A stretch of DNA of 64,000 nucleotides from Desarmillaria ectypa (taxonomy: Eukaryota > Basidiomycota > Agaricomycetes > Agaricales > Physalacriaceae). The stretch covers positions 62,001 through 126,000 of the forward strand of contig JAUDYN010000006.1 in assembly GCA_030407005.1 (NCBI GenBank), given 5' to 3'. This document shows, piece after piece, positions 46,692 to 58,361 of the stretch (position 1 is the first letter of the stretch; every line of letters begins with the position of its first letter). The position numbers were made by a program, and so were the translations under genes. The notes beneath the pieces are model-generated. The model searched no databases. It was not told where the DNA came from and saw nothing but the letters and a program-made list of their open reading frames with translations.

Positions 46692-47615
46692 CTATTGGCG
46701 ATAAGCCGAGTCAAGTAATTTCAAGATCGCCTGGATGTCTTTTCTTGACCCAACAAGAGACAAACGAGCAGACACATGTATCTCAGTCCAACGAGGAAAT
46801 TGTAATCGTTCAACCAAAGCACTAAGTTGACTGAGCCAAGACCGAGCAGCTGCACTGCTATGACGGACCGGTATTTTTGGGGGGTCAAATACCTTGACGG
46901 ATTTTGATCTGATTTTGGCTTGCAAATCCAGTGGGGAAATCTGGCATCAAATCCGTCAAGGTATTTGACCCCCCAGAAATACGGGTCCGTCACAGCAGTG
47001 CAGGAGCCTATTGAGGACAAGGCCAAGACAAGGCTGAGGATCCACCTAAAATTGTGCTTGGTTGAAGACGGTCTTATTTTATAGCGTCCGGGAACGACAC
47101 AAAAGAAAGTCAAGCTTGCTTTACTGAGCACCAAGAAATTGATAAGCAATAATTAGAGTATTGAGACAGGATTACCATATGGCAGTAAAGAGAACATCGA
47201 ATCTGTTGAAGAACAAAAGATTCCCTCAGAGATTCATCCAGATTGAGAACAAGTCTAAGGGCCTCGAACATGCATTATAAGTCGAGAACATATGCAATGC
47301 CAGGAACATATTGGAATTTCTTGTGGAATGGAATGCAGAGAACAGTAAGCAAGGACAAGGAGAACCAAAGGAGATCGACAGGTGGGGACCGTATGATGAA
47401 ATGAAGAGCCAAAAATAAATAGTCAGACGTTCAATATGAGGTCCCTTGGGCACCAGAATAACATGCTTCTGAGTTTTCGAGAGCTTTTTGTTTGCCGATC
47501 TCCCCACGTGGAGTACACGTGTTGTCCTGGAACGAGACAGTGACCCTCCCCTTGCTGCTTCCCGTGTAAGAACAGACACTAAATTCTCGGGCTGCCTCGA
47601 GGTGAAATATTCCAT
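46692..47615 (-). pseudogene. Unassigned minus-strand gene relic interrupted by a MITE
   Basis: Coding-like minus-strand text lies on both sides of the hairpin element at 46850-47003. Upstream is MEYFTSRQPENLVSVLTREA with SRSRTTRVLHVG (47400-47615). Downstream of the element is SWLSQLSALVERLQFP with DIQAILKLLDSAYRQ and a stop (46692-46850). The text resembles the helical middle and end of mushroom F-box proteins, but no F-box is present. Frames change several times, so I regard it as a broken gene whose 3' part received the element. Confidence 0.4.
46850..47003. mobile_element. Hairpin MITE (58-59 bp arms)
   Basis: Left arm 46850-46908 starts ctgcactgctatgacgg; right arm 46946-47003 ends ccgtcacagcagtgcag. 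The arms are inverted repeats with only about five mismatches, and 37 bp separate them. Both arms include tatttgacccccca and its complement. The shape (about 154 bp, terminal inverted repeats making up most of the length, no ORF) is that of a foldback MITE. A target duplication is not obvious. Confidence 0.75.
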
Positions 47616-47934
47616 TCTATGAAGTCTTCCTTGACGAAGCTGTGTCCTGTCAATCTAGAGAAACAGCAGCGTCCCCGCATTCCTCCATTCGCCCGTTCTT
47701 TAGGTCCTGGACCATCCGTTTGTCTTCGCCCACATCACTCCATTCATTTCATCAACGAATCGTATTCTTCAGGAACTGCTCCGGGTCAACAGACGGGCGT
47801 TGAGGATCTCACATGTCCTGAGACCTATTAATTCTGAGCGGACTTCATAACTACGGACTGCTGCACCTCGTTTCTTCACAGTCTGAGCCACTGTAGTTAT
47901 TTCTCACACGAGAGAGTGATCATCCAAGCAACCC
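47616..47934. other. Intergenic, nothing recognised
   Basis: 319 bp between the minus-strand relic and the F-box pseudogene. The short plus frame 47619-47831 overlaps a likely promoter region and shows no family features. Confidence 0.35.
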
Positions 47935-49075
47935 GTTATTCATAATCTTCCAGACGATGTCTTGGGAGAACTCTTTGAGCACTGTTCGTGGAAGGATCTA
48001 CGGCGACTTTGCATACCACCTTGCGGTTGTCTCTCGTCTCTTGCAAACGGAGAAATTTAATCCTGCTTTTCTTGTTATTTTGGACGAAGAATGTTGTTTA
48101 TAATACCCCAAGCATCGTCAGTCTGCTCATACTCTCTACCGCCTAACGCTAGCAGACGGACAGACAGACGTTGTTCGGATCTATTTCACCAGATCTAGAA
48201 ATCCGTCATTGGAGATCTTCGTTCAAAGTGATACATCGTTCCCCACAGACGATGTCTTCTTTCTCCGCACCCAAATGCATCGCTGCCGCGTACTCAACGT
48301 CACACACTTTCTCAGTAATGCGTCCGTGGTCGGCATGGTCCCCGTTCGCCAACATCGAGATCGGGACAATGGTTGAAGCCAGTCTGATGCAATATTATAT
48401 CCCGACGCATATTCATCACACCCGATTCCCCAATTCACGAGATCTCACCATCCTCCCGGCCCGATTCACCGCAACCAACCTCACCGTAGGCCCTAATAAC
48501 GCAATCTCCTATTCACGTATCACTTCACTCACACTACAGTTACGGTCTCAGGACTGACGCCGTATCAACTATTACGTTCATCAGCTGTCATCCCCGTGTC
48601 TTCGTATCCTGAAAATCTTCGACACCTCAAAGGTAGTCCATACCCCATTCCAATATGGACATGTCGGACGATTCATCGTTCCGCATGTTGCAGACAATGT
48701 CTCACCTCACCACGGAGAGAATTTTCTGTTAGCCGCCGATATGATGATGGTGCTTGCATCACTGTCCTCTGTAACGCATCTTTCGATTTATGATGGCATA
48801 CCCGGAGCAGAGTCGAGGTCTGATACGCTCATTGAGCGCCTTCTCTCAGATACACCGTTCCTCCCCGAGCTCACAGCTCTACAACTTATTTAGAACCATG
48901 AGATCAACGAAGAGAAGCTATTGGACGTAGTGGAGAGACGGTTCTTAAAAATGGTTACTTTTGGAAGAGAGGCACCTCACACAGGCTTGAAAGAGAGTAC
49001 GAAACGGCGCCTTGTGGCCCCCCGTCGGGACAGTCCAGACGTATTCTGTGGAAAGCTGTATTTCACATTTTGATA
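47935..49075 (+). pseudogene. F-box/LRR protein pseudogene
   Basis: A clear F-box start, IHNLPDDVLGELFEHCSW, lies at about 47940-47993. It is followed after frameshifts by LRR-type text of the mushroom family: RSRNPSLEIFVQSDTSF with HRCRVLNVTHFL (48180-48310), NLTVGPNNAISYSRITSL (48475-48540), VLASLSSVTHLSIYDG and LPELTALQLI (48745-48890). A TAG interrupts LQLI-NHEINEEKLLDVVE near 48891, and the text ends near 49075. Some breaks could be introns, but the in-frame stop and several frame changes argue for a pseudogene. Confidence 0.7.
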
Positions 49076-49782
49076 GTAATTGTCTTCGTCCCCATAAGCT
49101 ACGGGAGAGTGCTAATGTTTCTATTTTGTGCGACTCTGCTAAAGTCGCTCCAATAAATCCCGCATCTTAATGGAGAACAAAGCCGGCGGTGATACGCGAT
49201 ACTAAGACATTCAATGAGAGAAGGCCTGCAAAGGCACCCGTCAGATATGACGAAGATTAAGCGCTGGGCGCCTATCAATAGGCCCTCGAATATCGGGAAA
49301 TGAACTTCGAAAATATGACAGTGGAGACTAGACCTACTCAGTATAATAGTTTTGGCTTGGGGAGCAAATGGGTCTAGCGACTGCGGAGTGGAGTATTTTA
49401 AGATTGGTTTGATATTTGAACAGCACACTATCTGACGTGATGCGAAGCTGTTTAAGCGGATCCGCGTTGATAGATTACATGGTGCTGTGAAGGCTTTTTT
49501 ACATTCATGACTAAAAGAATTCATGAATAGTCGATTGTGCCAACTCTTGGGTTCGAGGATTCCGATGATAGCTACTTGTCAAGTCATTTAGTGTGTAGAT
49601 AGAAAGCGGGGTAATGTGAGCATTGGCCGAATTCCAAGCGAAAGGTAATTTTCCTTGAGCTTATGACATTCTTTCCATATCTAACGCTCGATAGCAGTAC
49701 TGCAAGAGCTTCTCTTTCAAAATAGGCTGCACCATTTCCCTACTCTGATCAAGTTGGAAACCCCTCTTCCTACGCTTGCAAG
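49076..49782. other. No recognisable gene (0.7 kb)
   Basis: 3' flank of the MFS gene. The 141-codon minus frame at 49099-49524 has no motif I recognise. Confidence 0.35.
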
Positions 49783-51732
49783 CTAATTTTCTTGCGCTAT
49801 CGAATATTCTATATCAACCCAATGTCGCATCCTGTCACCATACCGGATGGTTAACCACAGTATCCTTCGCCAAAAGCTTAAGGCAGGTGACACAAATATG
49901 AAGGGCGACTTACAAAAATCCCACCCAAGCAAATGCAGCTGCGATCGCGTCTGTGGCAACTACACCAACTGTATTAACCATGGGCAATATCCCTGCAATC
50001 AGAATGGACATAAAGAGAGATCGTAATGCACTACATATAGTGAGCTTTGATTGATATCCACGAGCAACAAGATGACTCACTTATTCGCCGCCATACTCTC
50101 CGCACTCCTCGAATGCATCATATCTACACCGTACGCCGCTGAGGGGCTAAGCACCAAGTCGACCTACATGCCAAGCTATCAGAATTTCCTACACAAATTT
50201 GAGGGAACCTACACCAAACCCATTCAAGAAAAAACACGCGAAATTGCCTATTAGCCCGACCTTTCCGGGAACGTACTCGATCAACAGACCAGATCCTAAG
50301 ACAGAGAGTGGCACGAAAAACCCCGCGGCTATTACGGTGCCGCGCAGGCGGTCTTCGGGGTACCACTCCCCGCCCCGGCGCTTTCGGTATCGTTTTACAA
50401 TATAGTCGGAAAGCTGACCTGCTGCTGGTGCGCCAACTACCAAAAGGTATCATGTTCATAAAGGAAACATAGCAATGAAGGGCTACAGACTTAAGTTCCC
50501 TAAACCTATTGGGATAAAACATAGTCCGAGATACGCTTGGTTCGTTATGTTGTACCGAGCACCCTAGATAGGATTCACGGAAATGAGACTTAAATAATGC
50601 AAATATCCACTTACAATTGTATAGGGTAAGGCCGTTAAGAGGACGTACTCTGTCGTTAACACCGTTAGACCTGCTATAGTCTGTCACACTATAGGTCAGT
50701 CTTATGCTGGTAACCTTCAACAGACAGTCAATACAGACCACAGCTACTAGGTTGGGACTACGGAGGAGGGAGAGCGAACGAAATGGGTTGACCCAGACAA
50801 ATCGCGTCGTTGCATTTTCTCCGATTTTATCGATACCACGTACACCTGTGTGGCTCGTCTCCGGGAAGAACAGGTACATGCAGATGAATGCAACAAATCC
50901 TGTCCCGCCCAGGATGAGTTGCATCGTTCGCCATGATAAGAAATGCGCTACGATGCCTGTTTGAATAGGTATGCGTTAGCTAACCAGTTGAAGAAGGGCC
51001 TTCTCTTGCCTCCGACAAATGGTGCTAATGCAGGACCAAGGAGACATGCCTAGTCGCCTACGTTAGAGACTAAGAAATTCCTGATGATGTTAGACAGCCG
51101 CACCCCGAAGAAAATACCCATCGCCCCACCTCTCTCCTCTAATCTGTACAAATCTCCTATAACCCCTGCACCGACGGAGAGACCTGGCGAAGCGCCAAAG
51201 GTTTGCAGGAATCGCCAGACCATAAGCTGAGGTACTGTTTGTGACAGAGCGACACCTAAAGACCCTGCACAAAGCAACGGAAGACTGACAAGGTATACGA
51301 GACGACGCCCATCTGATTAATGAGGTTCTGAGACCCAGTAGGGGGACCTGGATTGTGAACATACAGAAACTCGAATACGATGCAGCAGCTAGAGCGCCAA
51401 TACTCGTTGCAAGAACAGACAGGCTGACCGCAAGACTAGAGGTAACAAGCATGAGTTATCTGGCGGAAACCAAGGAGCAGCACGTAACCTAATAACTGGT
51501 CCACTGGAATCCAAATCCCGCGCGATACCTGGGACGGAAGGGAAGAAGGAGCCAGATATGAACACTGCCAGGGCTTCAGTAAACATGACTCGCATGAAAA
51601 GAAGAACATACAGGGTAGAATCCCGCACCATGAAACCAACGCGACGATGCCTTTCTTCCTTCGTCTCGTGAACTGCTCATATACTACTTCAGGCTTCTTC
51701 AGGAGGGGCGTCTGTTCATCACTAATGGTCAT
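49783..51732 (-). CDS. Major facilitator superfamily transporter (intact, 12 exons)
   Basis: Model on the minus strand: exons 51612-51732, 51489-51564, 51365-51435, 51104-51312, 51010-51049, 50726-50956, 50615-50670, 50491-50563, 50213-50436, 50081-50163, 49914-50030, 49783-49864; 11 introns of 47-55 bp; 460 residues. It belongs to the fungal drug:H+ antiporter-like MFS group: LFISGSFFPSVP (TM1), SSFYGRRLVYLVSLPLL (loop 2-3 motif), VWRFLQTFGASPGLSVG, IGDLYRLEERGGAMG, ACLLGPALAPFVGG, FFPETSHTGVRGIDK, FVWVNPFRSLSLLRSPN, GAPAAGQLSD, RRGGEWYPEDRLRGT, LSPSAAYGVDMMHSRSAE and the ending GDRMRHWVDIEYS. The intron after FVGG has a GC donor (G|GCAAGA). The protein should export small molecules at the plasma membrane; the substrate is unknown. 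Every splice junction restores a family motif, so the model is robust. Confidence 0.9.
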
Positions 51733-52068
51733 GGTGAGAAATATTTGGGCAGCTTGGGCTAATTTGAATCCGAGGCACTGATGGGCGTGTACGTGTGAGA
51801 TTTCATGCCACGAAGACAGGCGGAATCGCACAGATAAGGCGAGCCGAAATCATGACATCAATGATCGGTGGCTGTGGGTATTGCGGGGCCTCAGGGTCGG
51901 TACGAATAGCACCGGGCAATTGTATACCGGCTTCTTCAGCTTTCGTCACGGGAACCCAGAATTTGAATGGCAGCCTTCCTATGCCCTAAAAGTAGCTCGT
52001 ACTTGACTTTAATTGCAGCCTGATAAACCATTCAAGCGTTAGAAGGGTACTCAAATTATAAATTGTGA
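51733..52068. other. Intergenic, MFS promoter side
   Basis: 336 bp between the start of the MFS gene and the 3' end of the hydrolase pseudogene, both on the minus strand. A short plus frame at 51795-51989 is probably chance. Confidence 0.35.
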
Positions 52069-53255
52069 CTACAAACAGGCCAGACGAACTGGAGTATCGT
52101 CGGATTCACGATCCCCGCGGAACGGGAGTTCGTAAAAAGGCGAATGGCCTGCTCCCAGGCCAGGAAGCCGCCGATAATTGTCTCCAAAATTCTGCTTCAT
52201 AGTCTCTTCGTGCTTCTCTACTTCCGTCATAGTAGCTTCGGTAGCCTGAATACAGAGTATCGGCAGCTCCTTCGATATCCGTAGCAAAGCCGGAAAAAGT
52301 TCGCGCAGCAGTGTTCTTCGTTCGATTCAATCAGCCCGAAGATCGGATCCATGATGTAACACCAAAAACTGACTATATTCATGCGCACCGATCCTCAAAA
52401 GCAACCATTCCCAAATTGTCTGGAGCAACAAATGCACTGACAAAATCTTTAAGCGCATTTTGGAAATCGATAGTATGTGAGGAGGACAATGATGGTGACA
52501 GTGAACGGTTTGAGAATCTTCGGTAACATGGAGCGACAGGGAACCGTGTTTATCATGACATGTCCAGCTACAGGGGAGCGGGGATGTACCGAAATGACGG
52601 GAGCATAGACGAGAGGAGGCGAAGATGGATTCGGGACGGGTCACGTGATGGTTCAGGGCAAGTAGACGTAGTTTTCCGGTTGTCGTAGCTAGCCTTTTCC
52701 GTTTTATTCCATTCCATCTCTCGGACTCTGCGAAGGGTTCCAACGAAACAAGACGTCGGGTACGATAAGTCCGCCAAGGGACCTTAGGATCGGATGTTTA
52801 TAATCGAAGATCATATAGACGGAATAAGGTACGCACCAGCTCACGACAATCGGTTAGTGACATTGAAAGCGGAGCATACGGCGTGAAAATCTTCCGCATG
52901 TCTTGCGGAAATGTAGGACTCCTCTTATTTTCGCTCATCACTACGACCGTGCCCGCGGGTCTGTTTGAAGAAAAAATCATCTGAACGCGGCCAACATTTC
53001 GTGAAGTATCGTTTGCCTCTAATGTCATACTTCATCTAATGCAATAATGAGCTTGGACAAAGTGGCACTGATGCTGCACGCACCATATATAGGTTGTTCA
53101 GCAATTGCGTGTCTCTGAACTGCTTGACCCCGTTCAAGCTTGAACAGAGCAAGCCATGAATGAAAATGACAGGCGGTTTCCCTGGAGTGCGGTGTGCCGG
53201 CCCCCTCAGCCCAGGTGTGAGTGCCATCCTGAGATGCGATGTATTGACCAATCAT
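52069..53255 (-). pseudogene. Alpha/beta hydrolase pseudogene (copy 3)
   Basis: Same gene as the intact copies at 10512 and 58362. The ATG at 53255 starts MIGQYIASQDGTHTWAEGAG, then an insertion around 53205 shifts the frame, so that KPPVIFIHGLLCSS continues in another register. The RGHGRSDQ exon now reads SDERK followed by a stop near 52934. Between 52600 and 52740 extra sequence breaks the exon carrying PDVLS and GHIMINAVPW. The last exon has a further frameshift (PGLGAGHSPFYELPFRG). At least three independent lesions make it non-functional. Confidence 0.85.
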
Positions 53256-53669
53256 AATGCAATGCACGGAGAATGCTGGAGGTTGAATGGGGAACGTCTG
53301 AACGCTCAAAACTTTAAGTAGTCTAGACTTACACATCGGCTAGTTATTCATATGAAGCCACAACCCGTATCTTAGTTATTCATATAGCATCTCATCCCCG
53401 CATTCCCAACCTCGATTATGCCTGACAGGGCCACCAGGGAGACAATGTGCTAAACATTAGACCTTGCAAATTCGACCCCGGTATGGACGGCCAGTGACCC
53501 AGACATCGCTTAAGAGAACGCCCAACATAAAATTGATGAGCCTCGGTCTTATGCCCGATTGTCGGATCTAATCTTCTTTGTTGCTACAATGTTAGCGCCT
53601 CTCTCACCTTTCCTTCCTTATTTTAACGGCGCAAATCATGGTGGGGGATTGCCCAACATTTAGACCTGC
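53256..53669. promoter_or_regulatory. Divergent intergenic region of hydrolase/DUF6534 unit 1
   Basis: This spacer lies between the minus-strand hydrolase and the plus-strand DUF6534 gene. It can be aligned with the spacer of unit 2 (59452-59930): both have gtagtcttgact-like, ttattcatat-like, gggtcgt and later aaaattgacgagcc...cggac blocks, then a ttttaacggcgcaaatc/ttttaacggtgcgaaatc block next to the membrane gene. The conserved blocks suggest that hydrolase and membrane protein were duplicated together with a shared promoter. Confidence 0.55.
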
Positions 53670-55745
53670 GCTGAGGTGACGTTCAACCGTAACAAGCAGC
53701 TGGGCTCCCTTCTTATCAGCCTGGTGGTTTCGGCCGTGTAGGCAGCTCCTCATCTTTTCCTCTAGTCTTTACTTACCGACTTTCATTCGGAAGTATGTAT
53801 GGGATTACAACTTTTCAAGGTATGTCTTATTGTGGTTCTCGATCAACTTTCAATGGTAATCATCAACACTCGTTTAGTCTATATTTTCTTCAAGCGAGAC
53901 GATGATAAACCCAAGGATTCGAAAGTCATGCAAGGATTTGTATGTTTTACACGCGGATGTAACCTTTGTCTGCACGCTAATCATGGTTCAAGGTCATTTT
54001 TCTATGGTACGGCTTCACGCACATCTTTTCACAGAATCGCTGTTGCTAAGTGCGGGTGCTAGGCTCCTGGATACGCTCCAGCAAGCATTTGTCACGCAGG
54101 GCATGTATTGGTACCTCGTCACACACTTTGATGATCCATCCATTTTCCAGCACTCGACATGGTATGATAATGACGCGTCTTTCAGGACTATCGATTATTC
54201 ATGGTGTTCCCAGGGGTCATACGGTTCGCACTAGCTTCGACTGCTTACCGACACCGTCTCTGATATAATTTGTATGAACACAGTCCCAGATATTTATTAC
54301 AGTATGTGTCTGGAACCTTCTCTGTTCTTGATTGGTGCTAATGCTCTGATCATCGCCGTTAGGCTATCATGGACTTTCTATGTCAAGGGTACATCCTTTC
54401 ATGCTTTGCTTGTAGTCGAGACTTACTCACACTCATATTTAGTTTCCTCATACGACGCATCTGGTATCGTATGTCGTTTCTTTCCCTCTGATCACAAGTG
54501 ATATTGATGTACTCATTCAAGTCACTCCGCCAGAGAGAAAGAAGATCGCAGTGTGTGTTGTGTGCACTATAACCACTATTTCTCTTGTTTCTTTCGGTGA
54601 GTGGTATATACCGTAAGTACTTGTAATCCCCGATCTCAAGAGGACTATCACTGTGACAGTGGCGATGATGAGTAAGTCCATTTTCACCCTTTCATTGGCC
54701 CTCTATTCCAAACACTCCTCAATTTAGTGATCGGCGTGATTTTCTTCCAAGCTGCCGATATGTCTCAAATCGCAAAGCCGAAGCCAAGAGTAAGTCACAG
54801 TCCATCCGTCTGGACATGCGAACGTTAATGTTCTGATTTGGTCCAGATCACCTTCTACACCACCCTTGGTGCCGGCATGGCAGCAGATATCTGCATCGCG
54901 AGTTGTCTATGTTATCAGCTCTCCAGGAAGGGACCGATTATTCCTAGGTTCGAGCTTAGTCTCCTGCATCACACGTCTAATTCCTGATACCATTTGCGAT
55001 CGTAGGACGAAAACTGTTATAGACAGGGTCATTCTGTACACAATCAATACATGTATAACCCCCTATTTCTCTGTTCATGGAATTTACTAACATGGGTGCA
55101 TCTCAGGCGTGCTAACCAGGCATGTCCAACATTTCTATCTGTACTCTAGTCTTGACCAGTTTTTCAGCTTCATCGCCACGGCGTCCTTTACTGCTGTACG
55201 TTTCCCTTTCTACTACCCCCCCCTTTTTTTTTTCGCCACTCAGCGACAATTTAGCTGGCAATAAAACCCTTGTCCATGGTCTTCGTCGCGTTATTTTGCC
55301 TCCTTTCGAAATGTGCGTACATTCGTATCTTGTACACGCTCCCGCCTATGACTTACTCTGGACAGTCTACTTCAACACGCTCATGGCAACACGTGTGCTT
55401 CCTTCCTTTCTCCGATTCATCGTCTCTGATACTTCATCTCTGCCAGTGAATTCCCGCATTGCTTTGCGACGTCATCTTGGGGCTTCTACAGACATTTCCC
55501 TTAACTGGGTGCACGACGACGAATCAAGAAATGGACAGAGTACGATACCACGTTCATCAAGAAGGAAGGAAATCAGTCATCATGATGATATTTTTTCGGG
55601 ATCTGATACGGAGACAGGGTTGCGGGTGAGCTTTTTTGCCTTCGGGATCTATAGACTTATTCCTCGCGATCTTCATAGTGATAGAGCTATTAGGACATGG
55701 AAGAAAGGTCTCTCCATTCAACGTATGTTACTATCTAATGCATAA
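53670..55745 (+). pseudogene. DUF6534-type membrane protein, probably decayed (unit 1)
   Basis: Family text recurs in order: LGSLLISLVVSAV (TM1, 53690-53740), YGITTFQ joined by an intron to VYIFFKRDDDKPKDSK (53797-53927), LDTLQQAFVTQGMYWYLVTHF (54067-54130), IGVIFFQAADMSQIAK (54729-54780), ITFYTTLGAGMAADICIASCLCYQL (54846-54925), LYTINTCI (55037-55060) and VYFNTLMATR (55360-55400). These are the signatures of the Agaricomycete DUF6534 integral membrane proteins (seven predicted helices, function unknown). Some junctions splice cleanly with introns of about 50 bp, but the join before LDTLQQ and the segment 54180-54500 do not give a continuous frame. I treat it as a degenerate gene; it could be functional if I have missed splice sites. 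Confidence 0.6.
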
Positions 55746-56399
55746 CTTCCTTTCACGCCTTTGGTGTTTAAGAAATGATTTATTCTCCACATTACCCGAG
55801 CGAAGTTAAATACGAGTATGCCGTGGTTCATGCATAGAAAGGATCCATATGCTTTTTGTCGGCGGTCGCAACCCACCCAGCGCAGCGGTTACAACGTACA
55901 TCCCATCATGACACCGTTCAACGAGTCCGGGACTCGCTACTTGAACTTTAAGTTCATTTTTCCTATTTTGCATCACTTCTATATTTTGAGATGCAAACGA
56001 CGGGTGGTAGAAAAGGGACAATCAAGAAAGCTTGACGGTACGCGTAATTTTCCGTATTCTGCAGTTTCGGGAGAAGCTACCCTCGAGCACCAACAGAATG
56101 TCAGTAACTGTATTATAGGATTGCAGTTTCCTTCGCATTCTTTGCGAGATTCAGAATTCTGGATAGTCTCTCCCAACACATGGACTACAATAACGCTTTA
56201 AGCATAAAGCGGATATCTACAATCATTTAGGATTGCATATTGTATACACGCATCTATTGGCAATTAATAGAACACCGCAAGCAAAATTCTCTCATCATGA
56301 ACCCGCAGGACTCGTTGCGAGGGAGCAAAGACGTCCGTGCAACAATATTCATCATTCAGCACGGCGAGTAGATCCACGATGCTTGCTATCAAGGGTCGC
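55746..56399. other. No recognisable gene (0.65 kb)
   Basis: Between the DUF6534 gene of unit 1 and the hydrolase relic copy 4. The 127-codon plus frame at 55818-56201 has no motif. Confidence 0.35.
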
Positions 56400-57060
56400 C
56401 TTGCCAAGTTTGCGGGAGCGATGAACGCCCTGGTGTTTCGTGGATGGTCTCAATTTGATACATTCTTCTGGAACAGGAAATTTATCGACCCGAGCCCAAT
56501 TAAGATGTCGAATATGATTGTCAAATGAACTGGTTGCCCCGTACCCATCATCATATGACTGAAACCGTCAAAGGTACGGGTCGTAAACGTACACGTCAAC
56601 GTTAATTTTCGCAGTGCCGCGCGTCCCTAAATTGTTCTAGATGGACAAGTATAGACCACTCCTCTGTGGTAAGCCGATACGTTAGCTTGCTTCATATGCG
56701 GAATGGTGACGAGACTAGGATAAATAAGGTTACTATCGGGCAGAACACTACAGCGCAGGCCAAAATACCTATATTGAGGGACCCGTACTGAACCCGTCCT
56801 GCAGAATCCCTTCTTCGGTACCTATGCCAACCGTCTCATAGTATCATAAATACAGGAATGGTGCGTATCCTTAGATACGTTAAAACTGCCGGTTCGCTAC
56901 AGGAGACCTGAGCCCAAAGGTTAAAATTACGAAGCTAAAACTGCAAGAAAAAGCAATTGGTTTCGTGACTTCGAAAGCGATGCACACGTCCTTTTATTCC
57001 GTCCGATTGCTACGATCGTATCTAAGGGTATATTTGAAGAAATGTTATGATGTGTCTTGA
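56400..57060 (-). pseudogene. Alpha/beta hydrolase relic (copy 4)
   Basis: Only fragments remain. The clearest is the sequence before the nucleophile elbow (about 56,950-57,030), where minus-strand tgtgcatcgctttcgaag followed by tcacgaaaccaattg aligns with the intact copy at 10870-10905 (tgtgccgctttcaatg, tcacgaagccgattg). The RGHGRSDQ region is also traceable (acgatcgtagcaatcgg). No frame survives and the 3' half is not recognisable. Its upstream flank (57010-57357) is shared with relic copy 6. Confidence 0.55.
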
Positions 57061-57357
57061 CGAGTTGAAGCTTTCAAATGCCATTATTACATCTTACCTC
57101 ATGGTTTATCAAAAAGAAAATCCGACGTTAGAAACATTGAAAAGACCATGAACGGATTCCAGTGTTAAACATAGCGGAACGTGAAGGAATAAAGGTTTAT
57201 TGGAGCGCCAGAAACGCCCATCTCAATGTGAGTGTCATCTTGAAACTTAGAGGCCCGGCATCAGCCGGCGTCGACACGACAGTATTCACGGGAAACAGGA
57301 TCAATCATGGACGTCTAAATTTTTAATAGCCTCAACTCGGGCTTCGGATATGTTAAT
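57010..57357. repeat. Repeat shared with 61215-61560 (copy 1)
   Basis: About 0.34 kb that matches 61215-61560 in direct orientation: cttgacgagttgaag, aatccgacgttagaaacattg, and agccggcgtcgacac followed by ttttaatagcctc-actcg in both. In both places it adjoins the upstream side of a hydrolase relic, so it marks a duplicated segment that includes relic and flank. Confidence 0.7.
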
Positions 57358-57387
57358 CCTTTTGCACTGGATGAAAGACAATCACAG

Positions 57388-57631
57388 CAGAGGTCAGTGC
57401 ATTTTATCTCGTAAAAGATGAAAACTCAGAAGGTTTCGTTTTAACAAAGCCTTTCTCGGTACCGAAAGGGCCGTCAGTAAAACGTGATAAAAAACTTTCC
57501 CCCCTGTGGAAGAATAGAATTACCGTACCTTTTCGTTTTATGGCACTTAAAACAAGGGCAGAAAAACAGAGGTTAAGAAGGAAAACCTTTTAAGGTCTTA
57601 TTTTGGGCTATCGAAAATGCACCAGCCTCTG
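57388..57631. mobile_element. Inner inverted-repeat element 1 (about 244 bp)
   Basis: Ends cagaggtcagtgcatttt and the complement of cagaggctggtgcatttt agree at all but a few positions over about 18 bp. On the right side of the outer element the terminal repeat runs directly into agtattttcacctatg; on the left side the same junction is split by this segment. It therefore looks like a later insertion. Confidence 0.55.
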
Positions 57632-57830
57632 GAGTGAATGTATTTTGACCTATGAATACATAGAAAATATGCAAAGCTTGTTCACCATTTTTTTACTGAA
57701 AAAAGTAATAAAAGTATTTTGAAGTTTACACTGTTTTCTGCAAGATTTGCTAAATATAGTGAGAATTTATAAATATTTATACAGCTTTTTCTTCACAAAA
57801 ATATTGAGAAAGAACTTTGAATATTTTCTG

Positions 57831-57960
57831 CGTATTTAGGGGTAAAAATAGTTAAATTTTAATGCAGTGTTGTGGAAATGTGATTCGTTCTCAAGACCCA
57901 ATAGGAATGATGCATCACAAACACTGCACTAAAATTTAACTATTTTTACCCCTAAATATG
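57831..57960. mobile_element. Inner hairpin MITE (130 bp, 44-45 bp arms)
   Basis: 57831-57874 and 57916-57960 are inverted repeats with about four differences: cgtatttaggggtaaaaatag... and ...ctatttttacccctaaatatg. About 41 bp lie between the arms. It sits exactly where the left subterminal arm of the outer element ends (gaatattttctg, 57819-57830), so it is either an insertion or the apex of the outer foldback. No ORF. Confidence 0.75.
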
Positions 57961-58361
57961 CTCACTTCTGACCTCTAATAATGTCAGCCCAAAGGAAATT
58001 TGATGGAAATGGTTCGCGGAGCTGAAAAAGTTTCTTTAGACACGTTTTATTCTGTTGGAAATCAGATTTCGGCGGGGACAATTCTGTTTCTGACCGGACG
58101 GAAACTGTATAAGAAAATTTTTTTAGTGTCATCATGCATTTCTATCATGCGGAAACTCAGGCATGACAGAAAATATTCAAATTTCTTTTCAGTATTCTTG
58201 TAGATAAAACGGTATAAATATTGAAAATGTTCACTGTATTTGGCAAATTTTGCAGAAAATAGCGAAAAATTTCAAATCCTTTTACTACATTTTTTAGTAA
58301 AAAAAACGATGAAAAAACTTGCATATTTTATATATATTCATAGGTGAAAATACTTTGTCTT

